64,000 bases of DNA, taken from NCBI RefSeq assembly GCF_013391475.1, contig NZ_JACBAZ010000007.1:88436-152435 (forward strand), written 5' to 3'. The notes beneath the pieces were generated by a model, which worked only from the letters and a program-made list of their open reading frames with translations, was not told the origin of the DNA and made no database searches. Below, piece by piece: positions 45,512-55,301 of this stretch. The position numbers were made by a program, and so were the translations under genes. The DNA is from Oceaniferula marina. GTDB lineage: Bacteria; Verrucomicrobiota; Verrucomicrobiia; Verrucomicrobiales; Akkermansiaceae. Within the stretch, counting starts at the first letter, position 1; the number at the start of each line of letters is the position of its first letter.

Positions 45512-47911
45512 ATGAAAATGATTCTATCCCCAATAAAGTTCCTGTTGTGCTCCTGTTTCTGTTTGGCGCAGCTTTCTGAAATGGTATCCGCTGAGGATAC
45601 TCAAGCTTGGCCGCGGAGTTATGAGCTCGGTAAGGATGAAGTGGCCTTTTACCAGCCCCAGATACTGGAGTGGGATGAGTTCAGAAAATTGGAGGCCAGC
45701 GTGGCGATCGCGGTGAAGCTCGACGGCCAGGAGCCTACATTTGGGGCGATGACCGTTTCGGCGTCCACGGTAGTGGATCAAGATAAGAACAGCGTCAGGA
45801 TCGGAGCCCGGACATTGGGGGATATCAAGTTTCCCGAACTTGAACCCGCTGACGCAACAAAAGCCAAGACCTTGGTGACATCGGTGATGACCCCTGACCG
45901 CTTATTGGATGTTCCTCTTGATTCGATGCTGGCCGCAATGAACCGGGCTGATAGCATGACAGATGAAACCAATGTGAATCTGGATCCTCCACCTATTTTC
46001 TATAGTGACAGCCTGTCGATCTTGGTGACCTTCTTTGGCGAACCCGAGTTGAAGCCTGTGATTCAGGATGATACTTCTCTGCTTTTTGCCGTGAACACCA
46101 ACTGGGATGTTCTTTTTGATACAGCTTCTTCGAAGTATTATTTACTGGCCGAAACCCAATGGGTCATGAGCTCGGATGTGAAGGCCGGTCCATGGGAACC
46201 CGCTAAGAGTCTTCCGGATTCGTTTAAGAAAATCCCGAACGACGAAAACTGGTCCGATGTCACCTCCCGTTTGGGCCTGCTCGGAGGGGCGGCTCAAGCA
46301 CCGCGGGTTTTTGTTTCCGATCAGCCCGCGGAGTTGATTCAGACGCAAGGGGCTCCCCAGATGTCGCCGGTGTCGGGAACCCGGCTGATGTATGTGACCA
46401 ACACCGAGGACGATTTGTTTTTTCTGCCGGCACAAAAAAATTACTATTATCTGACGGCTGGCCGTTGGTTTGCAGCGTTGGACTTGAATGGCCCTTGGAC
46501 GGCTGCGAGTTTGAACCTTCCGGAAGACTTTCAAAAGATCCCCGAGGATCATGTAAAAGCCTATGTCCGCGTATCAGTTCCCGGCACGCCCGAGGCGGAT
46601 GAAGCAATCATTCTGGCCTCCATTCCGGATACCGCAACGGTGAACCGCGAGTCGGCCACTGTGGAAGTGATCTACGATGGCGAACCGAAGTTTGAGCCTG
46701 TGCCAGGGGCTGATGGTGTGAAGTTTGCCGTGAATACGGAGTTTGATGTCTTTATGGTCGGGGATGCTTACTATTGCTGTTATCAGGGGGTCTGGTTTGA
46801 GGCGAAAAGTCCGACGGGGCCCTGGGTGGTATGTGACAAGGTCCCTGCTGCGATTTATTCCATTCCTCCGGAGAGTCCCAAGCATAACGTGACCTATGTC
46901 CAAGTCTATGAATCGACGCCTTCCACTGTGGTGGTAGGGTCGACATCCGGCTATTCCGGATCCTATGTTGCCCGTGGCCTGCTTGTTTTTGGTTTGGGAT
47001 ACTGGTTAGGCCATTCGCACCGGCACGACCACGTTCATCATTACCATTATTACCGGAAACCCTACTGGTATGGATACGGTCATGGTTGTCACTATCGCTA
47101 TGGTTCCGGGTATGTAGCTCGTGGCGGTTATCGTTATGGACCCTATGGTGGTGCTGGCTACGCTGCGGCTTATAACCCGCGCACCGGAACCTATGCCCGG
47201 GGTGGTTATGCGTATGGACCGCGTGGAGCGGCCGCTGGTAAGGCTGCTTACAATCCGTGGACCGGCAAGGGGGCCGCCAGAGGGGGAGTAAAAACTCCGT
47301 ATGGTTCCTGGGGTCGTTCTGCAGTGGTGAGAGATGACGACTGGGCCCGCTCCGCCCACCGATCGAATTGGAAGGGTTCAGTGCGTGGTGTTCAGACATC
47401 TGAGGGAGGAGGCGCTGTCCGGGTGAATCGTAAATACGGCAAAGATGGTTTCATCGGCAAGACCGGCAACGGGGATGTCTATACGGGCCGGGACGGCAAT
47501 CTTTACCGCAAGACGGATGATGGTTGGGAAAAACGTCAGAATGGTGGTTGGCAGAGTGCTCCCGAACCGAATCGGGCGGCTCGAACTTCCCAGACCGGAA
47601 ACCGCCAACCGCAGACTCGGCCAACAACACGACCAAGTACGAACCCAACAACCCGTCCAAGTACAAATCCGACAACTCGTCCAAGCACGAATCCCAATGA
47701 TAGGACGCGCCCATCGACAACGCCCCAACGCAGTGGATATACCAATCGTCAGAATACGCCGTCGCAACTAAACCGGGATGCCTACTCCCGTCAGAGAAGT
47801 CATACTCAAAGTTCTAAAGCCAGATCAAGTAATCGGGGGAGTTCTAATCGTTCCAGTGGATCAAGTCGATCCAGCCGCGGAGGCGGCCGATCCGGTGGTA
47901 GCAGACGCTAA
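45512..47911 (+). CDS. Large exported repeat protein with His/Tyr/Gly-rich and Thr-Pro-Arg-Ser-Asn-rich C-terminus
   Basis: From ATG 45512 the product has 799 residues with a signal peptide (FLLCSCFCLAQLSEMVSA). Three related beta units follow (about residues 170-250, 265-365 and 385-475), each with a VNT-type strand, a YYL/YYC segment, a W-F/V-x-A turn and GPW...LP...IP. Next comes a short hydrophobic stretch, then WLGHSHRHDHVHHYHYYRK and a Gly/Tyr/Arg-rich region, then tandem T-T-R-P-S-T-N-P repeats and a Ser/Arg/Gly-rich tail. Similar proteins in other bacteria are labelled carbohydrate-binding, but the function is unknown. The stop is 27 bases before a MalT-like regulator. Confidence 0.7.
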   Translation: MKMILSPIKFLLCSCFCLAQLSEMVSAEDTQAWPRSYELGKDEVAFYQPQILEWDEFRKLEASVAIAVKLDGQEPTFGAMTVSASTVVDQDKNSVRIGARTLGDIKFPELEPADATKAKTLVTSVMTPDRLLDVPLDSMLAAMNRADSMTDETNVNLDPPPIFYSDSLSILVTFFGEPELKPVIQDDTSLLFAVNTNWDVLFDTASSKYYLLAETQWVMSSDVKAGPWEPAKSLPDSFKKIPNDENWSDVTSRLGLLGGAAQAPRVFVSDQPAELIQTQGAPQMSPVSGTRLMYVTNTEDDLFFLPAQKNYYYLTAGRWFAALDLNGPWTAASLNLPEDFQKIPEDHVKAYVRVSVPGTPEADEAIILASIPDTATVNRESATVEVIYDGEPKFEPVPGADGVKFAVNTEFDVFMVGDAYYCCYQGVWFEAKSPTGPWVVCDKVPAAIYSIPPESPKHNVTYVQVYESTPSTVVVGSTSGYSGSYVARGLLVFGLGYWLGHSHRHDHVHHYHYYRKPYWYGYGHGCHYRYGSGYVARGGYRYGPYGGAGYAAAYNPRTGTYARGGYAYGPRGAAAGKAAYNPWTGKGAARGGVKTPYGSWGRSAVVRDDDWARSAHRSNWKGSVRGVQTSEGGGAVRVNRKYGKDGFIGKTGNGDVYTGRDGNLYRKTDDGWEKRQNGGWQSAPEPNRAARTSQTGNRQPQTRPTTRPSTNPTTRPSTNPTTRPSTNPNDRTRPSTTPQRSGYTNRQNTPSQLNRDAYSRQRSHTQSSKARSSNRGSSNRSSGSSRSSRGGGRSGGSRR
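47627..47703 (+). repeat. In-frame 27-bp tandem repeat
   Basis: About three imperfect copies encoding T-T-R-P-S-T-N-P within the exported repeat protein. Such runs change length by slippage or recombination. Confidence 0.7.
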
Positions 47912-47938
47912 GGAGCGTGCAGAATCCTTATTGAGGCG

Positions 47939-50620
47939 ATGAATGATTTCATTTTGCGGACGAAGTTGATTCGTCCTGTAATAGATAACGATGCTCTCGA
48001 GCGGCCCAAGTTGCTTGAGCGCCTTGATCTCGGGCTTGACCGCGCGCTGACGTTGGTGTCAGCACCGGCGGGGTTCGGGAAAAGCACGCTGATCAGTCAG
48101 TGGGTGGGGTCGCTTGACGATTCGTGGAACGCTTGCTGGTACTCGGTGGATCCGTCGGATGACAATCTGCGCGAGTTTTTGCTCTATGTAGTGACCGCTA
48201 TTCGGGAACATGAGCCGGATGCCTGTCCTCAGTCGATGGAGCTGGTTCAAGCGGCCGATTTGCCAGAGGCCTCGCTGGTGGCCCGTGTCTTTATCAATGA
48301 GGCTCTGGATTTAAAGAAGAAGATTCTCTTTGTGCTCGATGATTTTCATCGTCTCAGCGATCCGTCGATCCATCACTTTCTGACGACTCTTTTGTCGTAT
48401 CCTCCCCCTAACTTTCATTGGGTGATTTTGGCTCGTCGCGACCCGGCCTTGGCTTTGAGTAAAATGCGGATGCTGGGAAACATCCAGGAGATCAGGATGG
48501 ATGATCTTCGGTTTTCGCGGGAGGACATCCAGGCATTTTTATCAACGGCCGTGGATGGCGAGCTTTCCGATGACCTGATTGCTGTGGCGGAGGAGAAAAT
48601 GAACGGCTGGGCCGTTGCGATGCAGTTGATGGTGGTGTCTCTGAAGAACCGAGGAGGGGGGGCTGCTGTGCAATGGCCATCTCTACCAGCGGAAGTAAGT
48701 GAACACCTGATCGAGGAAATCTTTACGGATGTTTCTACAAGTTTCCGTGAGATTGTCATACGCATGGCCTTGTTTGACCGGTTCTGTCAGGGGCTGAGCC
48801 AAGCTGTGATGCCTGAGGCGAAGGTGAGTGATTTTTATGCCTGGCTAAAGACCACGAATATGTTTGTGGTCAATCCGGCTCAGCGTGACGGTGAGGATGG
48901 ATGGTTTTGCTTTCATCCGTTTTTTCGGGAGGCTTTACTCAAGTTTTTGAAGGTGGCCGTGCCTGATGAGGAAATCAAGATGATGCACCAGCGGGCTGCC
49001 GAATGGTTTGATTGTCAGGGCCTGGTTCAGGAATCGATTGCCGAGGCGTTACTGTCTGGCAATGCGATATTAGCAGGAGAGATCGTGGAGAACCATTTGC
49101 AGCGGCCTGAATGGCAGGGGGATTATTTTTTACGTGATCGTTGGTTGGCTGAATTGCCGCTTGAAGTGGTCGATCAAAGTGCTGTGCTGATGATTGCGGC
49201 GGCATGGAAAAAATACCGGGCCAACACCGATTGGATTTCAGCGGTGAAGAAGGCCGAGCTTGCTGCAGGGAAGGGGACGATGAATGAGAAGTCGGCCCGT
49301 TGGGTTCAGGCGAATCTGGCTTGTTTACGCTGTGCCTACCATTATACGAAGCGGGAGTTTCAGGAGGCGATCGATGCCGGCACCAGTGCCCTGTCGAGCT
49401 TGTCCCCTGAGCAGACACACTTGAGGGCGGTTACCGTCGGGATGCTTTCCCTTTCGTTCCGTAGTCATGGTGAAAACGCAGCGGCACTTCGGGTGATCAA
49501 TGAAGGGCGTGAGTTATGCCAGTCTGACCCCGCGGCGATCGGAGTGATCTTGATTGCGGACTCACATCGTTACTTGATGTCGATGGATATGTCTGGCTTG
49601 TTGTCCAGTGCGACCCATTGTCTGGAGCATTGCGAAAAGCACGACTTGTTATCGATTGCTGATGTGGCGCGGGTTCTGGCTGGGTTTGCCTGTTACCAGC
49701 TGAACGATTTGCAGCAAGCTGAACGTCATCTTGCCCGCACCGATCTTGAATTGGCCCGGATGGATTATCGGAATGTGATTTGGACCCAGTGTTATCTCGT
49801 GCTCACCTATGCTGCCCAAGATCGTTGGCGGGACGCGGACGCGCTCGTTTCTCAGTTGCTCAATGATGTCAGAAGTCAGCCCAACCCGCTGTTTCTGGAT
49901 CTTGTTGAATCGATCCAGGCCGAGCTGGCGCTTCGGCGGGGGCGTGTCTCCAAGGCTCAGCGATGGCTGGAGCAATGTGAGGCTCCTGTGTGTGAAGCCA
50001 AGGTTGTGAATCTGACGCCTGTGGCCGGCTATGTCCGAGTGCTTTTGAGTCAGGATTCCAAAGAGAGCCGAGATCAAGCAAAATCGATGATGGATGTGCT
50101 ACTGAAAGATGCAGAAGCGGCACGTCTTACCGAGTCCCAGGTTCAGTGCTTGATCATGAAGTCTCTTTGGCACGCTCATGAGGGGAATCAGAACGAAGCC
50201 CGGATGTATCTGGGGGAGGCTGTATGCATGGCTCAACACGGGGGAGCATTGCGAGTATTTGTTGATTTTGGAGTGGAGCTGATTCCTTTACTGCAGAAAT
50301 TGAAGTTGGGAACCGAAGGCGTGGAGTATATCGGAAATATCGTCAGGGCGATGAATCCGCCGGTCAAAGATGAGCCAGTAGTGGATTCAGCTCGGATACA
50401 GTCCACGGTGCATATGCCCCTGATGGAGTCGCTTTCGAAGCGGGAGTTTGAAGTGCTTCTCCTGCTGGCCAAACACTGCAGCAACAATGATATTTCCGAT
50501 CAGCTGTTTATCTCGCTAGGCACCGTGAAGCGTCATGTTAGTAATATCTATCAAAAACTGGCAGTGCACGGTCGGAAGGAGGCCGTGGCCAAGGCACTTG
50601 GGTTGGGCTTGATTAAGTAG
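47939..50620 (+). CDS. MalT/LuxR-family transcriptional regulator (STAND ATPase)
   Basis: An 893-residue regulator. Residues ~10-300 are a STAND-type NTPase: opening LRTKLIRPVID, Walker A APAGFGKSTLIS (~residue 43) and ILFVLDDFHRLSDPSIH (Walker B). The middle ~480 residues are TPR-like helices acting as sensor. The C-terminus (from ~834) is a LuxR helix-turn-helix: LSKREFEVLLLLA, DISDQLFISLGTVKRHVSNIY. The family member MalT binds ATP and an inducer (maltotriose) to activate target operons. A GAGG ribosome site precedes ATG 47939. It directly follows the large exported repeat protein, so the two probably form one transcript. Confidence 0.92.
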   Translation: MNDFILRTKLIRPVIDNDALERPKLLERLDLGLDRALTLVSAPAGFGKSTLISQWVGSLDDSWNACWYSVDPSDDNLREFLLYVVTAIREHEPDACPQSMELVQAADLPEASLVARVFINEALDLKKKILFVLDDFHRLSDPSIHHFLTTLLSYPPPNFHWVILARRDPALALSKMRMLGNIQEIRMDDLRFSREDIQAFLSTAVDGELSDDLIAVAEEKMNGWAVAMQLMVVSLKNRGGGAAVQWPSLPAEVSEHLIEEIFTDVSTSFREIVIRMALFDRFCQGLSQAVMPEAKVSDFYAWLKTTNMFVVNPAQRDGEDGWFCFHPFFREALLKFLKVAVPDEEIKMMHQRAAEWFDCQGLVQESIAEALLSGNAILAGEIVENHLQRPEWQGDYFLRDRWLAELPLEVVDQSAVLMIAAAWKKYRANTDWISAVKKAELAAGKGTMNEKSARWVQANLACLRCAYHYTKREFQEAIDAGTSALSSLSPEQTHLRAVTVGMLSLSFRSHGENAAALRVINEGRELCQSDPAAIGVILIADSHRYLMSMDMSGLLSSATHCLEHCEKHDLLSIADVARVLAGFACYQLNDLQQAERHLARTDLELARMDYRNVIWTQCYLVLTYAAQDRWRDADALVSQLLNDVRSQPNPLFLDLVESIQAELALRRGRVSKAQRWLEQCEAPVCEAKVVNLTPVAGYVRVLLSQDSKESRDQAKSMMDVLLKDAEAARLTESQVQCLIMKSLWHAHEGNQNEARMYLGEAVCMAQHGGALRVFVDFGVELIPLLQKLKLGTEGVEYIGNIVRAMNPPVKDEPVVDSARIQSTVHMPLMESLSKREFEVLLLLAKHCSNNDISDQLFISLGTVKRHVSNIYQKLAVHGRKEAVAKALGLGLIK

Positions 50621-50705
50621 TGCGCTTGGAAGAGTTAGTGATTTTTCACTAAAAGATAGAAATACGAGGATCGTTGTTTTTGTTGCTTTGATTGTTGCTG
50701 TGCAG

Positions 50706-53030
50706 CTATCTTTGTTGACTGCTCAGTGATGGTGGTCGTTTCTCTTTCTGTGAAGCCCAGGATTGATTGGGTTTGGGCCCCATCGTGAACTCCAGCCTCC
50801 CGCCACTGGTGATTTCTTCGTGGGTCAGCCACGCCCGGTTGATGGCTTTGCCATTCAAGCTCAGCGATTGAACATACATATTTTTGGCCGAGTTATTGTG
50901 GGCTAGGATAACGAGTTCTTTCCCACGGTGGTATTTCGGGTTGAGTCGAACCGTTATTTTATCAAACAGGGGACTCCCGACGATGTAGATCCCGGACACC
51001 GGGTCAACCGGGTGGAAGCCCATCGCGCTGAGCAGATACCAGGCCGACATTTGGCCGACGTCTTCATTGCCACAGAGTCCTTTGACATCGGCAAAGTAGG
51101 CATTTTTCATAATCGTGCGAACCCACTTCTGGGTCAGCCATGGACGGTCGCCATACGGAAACATGTAGGCAACGTGGTGCACCGGTTCATTGGCGTGGTT
51201 GTAGTAATGGTTCCAGCCCGTGAATTGGCCTTCGGATTTGTCAAAGAACGGAATTAAATGGTCGAGAAACTTCTCCGTTCCTCCCATCAAATTGATCAAG
51301 CCCTGAACATCATGGGGGACATACCACCCCTGCTGGTAGGGATTGGATTCCACGCAGCCTGTGCCTTTGAGCAGACCCTGCCATTGATGCCAGGAGCCGT
51401 CTGCTTTTTTCGCCCGCATATTACCTACCGATGAATCATAGACCTTGCGGTAGTTCATGGCCGATTGGTAGAGGGCCTTGGCATCCTCAGTTTTGCCAAG
51501 CCCCTCGGCCATGACGGCAAGGCTGTAGTTGGCATAGGTCAACTCAAGTGTTCTAGAAATACAATTGGGAACATAGCCATACTCATTAAACTCCTGTCGC
51601 CCACTTCCATTACCCGAGGTGAAGACTGTTTTTCGACAAGCTTCGTAGGCTCGTTCAAGATCGTAATCGCGGATGCCTTTTTGATAAGCCTCGGCAATCA
51701 CCGTAACCGCAGGGTCTCCAACCATACACCCACTGTAGGCATTGAGCATTTCCCATCGCGGTAAATAACCTTTGCCACTGAGCTCGGCCAGTTGAATCAG
51801 AGAGTTGACTTGATCGTTGACGATGTCCGGGCGAACAATCGTCAGGAAGGGGAATTGGCTGCGAAAAACATCCCATCCACTGAACAGAGTTCGATACGTG
51901 AACTTGTCAACTCGGTGGACTTGCTTGTCCGCTCCGATATACGACCCGTCAACATCGGAAACACCACGTGGATCTATGAATGAGTGATAGAGGCAGGTGG
52001 CAAAAACTGTTTTTTCGTCTTCCGTGCCTCCTTCGATGGCAACGCCGTCAATGGCGTTACTCCATAGTGCACGGGCTTGCTGGCGGACCGTTTCAAAGTC
52101 CCAACCGGGAATGTCATGTTGCAGGTTCGCTTTAGCCCCCTCGACACTGGTAAACGAGATGCCGACTTTCATTAGGACCTGTTCCCCTTTGCTCGTTGGA
52201 AACTCCAGATAGAATCCGCTGTTTTTTCCTGTGTGTTTACGCGTGCCCGGCATCACCTTGTCCCACTCCCATACTCCGAACTGGGTGATCGGCTTGCTGA
52301 ATTGCGCATAGAAATGAACGGTGTAGTTGACCAAGCCTTTTCCCTTACCCCAACCACCATCCTTGTTTGAGCATTGCATGTAGCCTTGGATCGTGCGCTC
52401 ATCTACCACTTCAACATGTTGGGTGCTGTGATGTTTGCGCACCTCTTTCATCCCGATCCGGCGTGCCAGATCAATCTGGATTCGACTGGTTTGAGCTTCA
52501 GGGTAGGTGAAACGAATCATGCCTGCACGTGGGGCTGCAGTGAGTTCGGTTCGAATTCCGTATCGCTTCAAATTCACCGAGTAGTATCCAGCCTTGGCAA
52601 TCTCCTCATCGTGACTGTATTTCGATTTTGCTGGATGTCTCATATCCGGCCACTTTCCAGTCCGCATCCATTGCCGTTCACCAGTGGTCGGCATGACTTG
52701 AAAATTTCCCAGGTCACCATACCAACCGATTCCACTCATGTGAGTGAAACTAAAGCCTTCGATGCTGGTGTGATGGGTTGAATATCCTGAGCCGTGGTCA
52801 CCCCCAGTGATGGTGTCGGGGCTGAGCTGAACCAATCCGAATGGAGTGCATGGTCCGGGGAAGGTTTTTCCCAGTCCGTGGCTTCCCTTTTCCTTTTTGG
52901 TGTAGCAGCCGATCATCGGATCGATGTAGTCGACCAGTTGTTTTCCAGCTGCGTAACAGTCGACTGGAAGGATGGATATTGCCGCCACGGCCGTGCAGAG
53001 GAGCAAAGTTGGTAGTTTTATGTGTTTCAT
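50706..53030 (-). CDS. Alpha-1,2-mannosidase family protein (GH92), exported
   Basis: From ATG 53030 the product has 774 residues with a signal peptide (KLPTLLLCTAVAAISILPVDCYA); the TTG at 53048 only adds six residues. GH92 enzymes are calcium-dependent exo-mannosidases acting on N-glycans and mannans. Recognisable stretches are YIDPMIGCYTKKEKGSHG and the N-terminal beta-domain, GWDVFRSQFPFLTIVRPD, and the C-terminal barrel motif GLCGNEDVGQMSAWYLLSAMG with its acidic residues, followed by FHPVDPVSG. It stands alone on the minus strand, convergent with the MalT-like regulator. Confidence 0.94.
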   Translation of the reverse strand: MKHIKLPTLLLCTAVAAISILPVDCYAAGKQLVDYIDPMIGCYTKKEKGSHGLGKTFPGPCTPFGLVQLSPDTITGGDHGSGYSTHHTSIEGFSFTHMSGIGWYGDLGNFQVMPTTGERQWMRTGKWPDMRHPAKSKYSHDEEIAKAGYYSVNLKRYGIRTELTAAPRAGMIRFTYPEAQTSRIQIDLARRIGMKEVRKHHSTQHVEVVDERTIQGYMQCSNKDGGWGKGKGLVNYTVHFYAQFSKPITQFGVWEWDKVMPGTRKHTGKNSGFYLEFPTSKGEQVLMKVGISFTSVEGAKANLQHDIPGWDFETVRQQARALWSNAIDGVAIEGGTEDEKTVFATCLYHSFIDPRGVSDVDGSYIGADKQVHRVDKFTYRTLFSGWDVFRSQFPFLTIVRPDIVNDQVNSLIQLAELSGKGYLPRWEMLNAYSGCMVGDPAVTVIAEAYQKGIRDYDLERAYEACRKTVFTSGNGSGRQEFNEYGYVPNCISRTLELTYANYSLAVMAEGLGKTEDAKALYQSAMNYRKVYDSSVGNMRAKKADGSWHQWQGLLKGTGCVESNPYQQGWYVPHDVQGLINLMGGTEKFLDHLIPFFDKSEGQFTGWNHYYNHANEPVHHVAYMFPYGDRPWLTQKWVRTIMKNAYFADVKGLCGNEDVGQMSAWYLLSAMGFHPVDPVSGIYIVGSPLFDKITVRLNPKYHRGKELVILAHNNSAKNMYVQSLSLNGKAINRAWLTHEEITSGGRLEFTMGPKPNQSWASQKEKRPPSLSSQQR

Positions 53031-53236
53031 ATCGTGCTTATGGCTCAAACTACCTGCTTATACGTTGCCAAGCTTACAAATTAGTGAGAAATACGTAAAT
53101 TACACCCTTTTTTACACCCTTGGGATACATGTGGATCCGGGGGAGTGGTGGTAATTTTAAATCGTCCTGAGGGAAGCAATCATTCCCCGGGCCATTACTA
53201 CAAACTAAACAACCAAACATTAGAAAAATAAGAACT

Positions 53237-53449
53237 ATGAAAACTACCACAAAAAGTATCGTCGTCGGCCTCTTCGTCCTTTCCTCTTGCTCGCTCTATG
53301 GAGACACCATCGGACAGCAGAATCGTGACCACCGACAGGATCATCGCCAAGAGCACCGAGGTGATCGACAAGATAACCGGGGTGAACACCAGGACAACCG
53401 TCAGGATCATCGCGATAATCGTCAGGACAGTCGCCGTGATCGTTGGTAG
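53237..53449 (+). CDS. Small exported His/Arg/Asp/Gln-rich repeat peptide
   Basis: A 70-residue protein with a signal peptide (MKTTTKSIVVGLFVLSSCSLYG). The mature part is built almost only of His, Arg, Asp, Gln, Asn and Glu in an imperfect five-to-seven-residue repeat (QNRDHRQDHRQEHRGDRQDN..., then NRQDHRDNRQDSRRDRW). It has nearly equal numbers of basic and acidic residues and no hydrophobic core, so it is probably disordered. The Leu-Ser-Ser-Cys-Ser region may be a lipobox. Similar short DR/HR-rich exported peptides occur in Planctomycetota and Verrucomicrobiota, but I know no function. A role in metal binding or in coating nucleic acids or envelope polymers is speculation. Confidence 0.6.
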   Translation: MKTTTKSIVVGLFVLSSCSLYGDTIGQQNRDHRQDHRQEHRGDRQDNRGEHQDNRQDHRDNRQDSRRDRW

Positions 53450-53687
53450 ATCATATTTTATCCAATTGCATTTTTTCTATTCTATCAATTATTATTTGAC
53501 TAACTAATATCTAATTTCTAGCGGGTATGAGAAATCTCTGCATTTCAAACCATGTTGGTCAATGCTCTTTCTATGCTCCGACCTGTATGGCAAGATTATT
53601 TCAACGAGTTCTTGCACCGATCTTATATCGTGCTAATGCTAGTGATTAGTTCTCATTATCCGCAATAACCCAATCCAATAAACTACA

Positions 53688-55217
53688 ATGAAACGACAAT
53701 CCATTCATTCGATTTGCCTCTTGTCACTAGGGGCGCTCGGTGCCTTTTGCACAACGGCGACAGCCGAGGAAAAATTCAAATACACTACGGAGATTCCTCA
53801 GGGGATTGTGACTCCGGACAAAGTTGAAACCTCCATTGGAGAACTCAATTTCACCGACGGTGTTCCCTCCCGCGAGACGGCGGACAAGGTCTATGACTAC
53901 ATGGACACCGCTCGTGCGGCAGATGCATTCCTCAAGGGTATGCCGGCAGCGTCTTTGGCCGCCATTATCGACGGTAATCATTCGCTAGGCGCTGTCGAGG
54001 CTAACCAAGTGGTTCTCTTCGACAAGCTGATGGATTCCAAGTCCCTGTATTTGACCGCAAACACGGCGACCATTTATGTGTTCCCTGATCTGGACCTGAA
54101 ACGCGACGGACCAACCGTCGTTGAAGCACCCAAGGGGCTGCTAGGTGCGGCTAATGACGGCTTCTTCCGTTATGTTGAGAACATCACTGGCGGTAAGTAT
54201 CTGTTCCTGCCACCTGGTTACGAGGGCGATGTCCCTGAGGGTTATACGGTGCTACGACCCAAGACCAACCGCTTGTGGGTCCTCCTGCGCAAAACTCCCA
54301 AGAGCAAGGCTCCGGAAGATGTGGCGGCAGCTACTCAGTCCATCCGTGACAATCTCAAAGTCTACAAATTGGCGGATGCTGCAAACCCTCCGAAGATGGA
54401 GTGGATCAGTGGTACCGGAAAAGCCTACAACACCATCCACTACAATAACGCTGAGTTTTACGATCACATGCACAAGATCATTCAGTACGAAACACTCGGC
54501 CTGATGACCCCGGAAATTCGCGGTCTGTTTGCTTCATTGGGCATCGAGAAGGGCAAACCTTTCAAGCCTGACGACAGGATGAAAAAAATCCTTGCGGACG
54601 GCGTGGCCATCGGCAATGCCCAGGCCCGAGCCATCGTCTGGTATCCTCGAATCGGTATGAACATGTCTGGCGTGCAGGTCTACCCCGATACCGGCAGTGC
54701 CTGGAACATGGGCTACCCTGAGCGTAATGTGCACTTCAGTGGCAAGAATGGAGTTACCATGAACACCGATGCCCGAGTGAGTTTCCACTACCCCTACACC
54801 GGTGTCACCCCAGCCATGGCGACCCCCCGCGAGGGCAAGGGCTCTGACTACGGTATCGCCTACCTTGACGGCGACAAGAAACCCTTCGATGGAAGTAAGA
54901 CCTATAAGATTTCTTTGCCAAAGGATGCACCAAGCGCTAATTTCTGGGCCGTGACCATCTACGACACCCAGACCCGCTCGATGCTCCAGACCGACCAAGA
55001 GGCATGCGGTATCGATAGCCTCCAGGACGGTTTGCGCTACAACAAGGACGGCTCGATCGATCTCTATTTCGCCCCCAAGCCACCTCCTGGCTATGAGAAG
55101 AATTGGATACAGACCATCCCGGGCAAGAGTTGGTTCACCATCCTGCGGATGTATAGTCCAACCAAGGCTTGGATTGACCAAACATGGAGACCTAGCGAAA
55201 TCATCAAGACAAACTAA
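53688..55217 (+). CDS. DUF1254/DUF1214 exported protein, first of tandem pair
   Basis: A 509-residue protein with a signal peptide (HSICLLSLGALGAFCTTATA). Residues ~60-200 match DUF1254 (VYDYMDTARAADAFLKGMP, LYLTANTATIYVFPDLDL, GPTVVEAPKGLLGA) and ~370-505 DUF1214 (PYTGVTPAM, FWAVTIYDTQTRSML, WFTILRMYSPTKAW). The family is widespread and has no established function. It has a near-identical-length paralogue 84 bases downstream. A terminator-like hairpin lies between the two, so the second copy may be expressed at a lower level or separately. Confidence 0.88.
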   Translation: MKRQSIHSICLLSLGALGAFCTTATAEEKFKYTTEIPQGIVTPDKVETSIGELNFTDGVPSRETADKVYDYMDTARAADAFLKGMPAASLAAIIDGNHSLGAVEANQVVLFDKLMDSKSLYLTANTATIYVFPDLDLKRDGPTVVEAPKGLLGAANDGFFRYVENITGGKYLFLPPGYEGDVPEGYTVLRPKTNRLWVLLRKTPKSKAPEDVAAATQSIRDNLKVYKLADAANPPKMEWISGTGKAYNTIHYNNAEFYDHMHKIIQYETLGLMTPEIRGLFASLGIEKGKPFKPDDRMKKILADGVAIGNAQARAIVWYPRIGMNMSGVQVYPDTGSAWNMGYPERNVHFSGKNGVTMNTDARVSFHYPYTGVTPAMATPREGKGSDYGIAYLDGDKKPFDGSKTYKISLPKDAPSANFWAVTIYDTQTRSMLQTDQEACGIDSLQDGLRYNKDGSIDLYFAPKPPPGYEKNWIQTIPGKSWFTILRMYSPTKAWIDQTWRPSEIIKTN

Positions 55218-55231
55218 CTAATTAAGCAGTC

Positions 55232-55265
55232 GGCTGCGTGGGAGATACCCGCGCAGCCGGTTTTC
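55232..55265 (+). terminator. Terminator between the DUF1254 paralogues
   Basis: Stem CGGCTGCG/CGCAGCCG (55232-55239 and 55253-55260), followed by GTTTT. It starts 14 bases after the first paralogue's stop. Confidence 0.75.
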
Positions 55266-55301
55266 CGCCTTTCTACGAACATACAACCCAATAAACGAAC
55301 A

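Noticed and set aside
50635..50652. TTAGTGA/TCACTAA hairpin between the MalT-like and GH92 genes
   Set aside because: A+T-rich 7-bp stem without T-tract on either strand; too weak to call a terminator.
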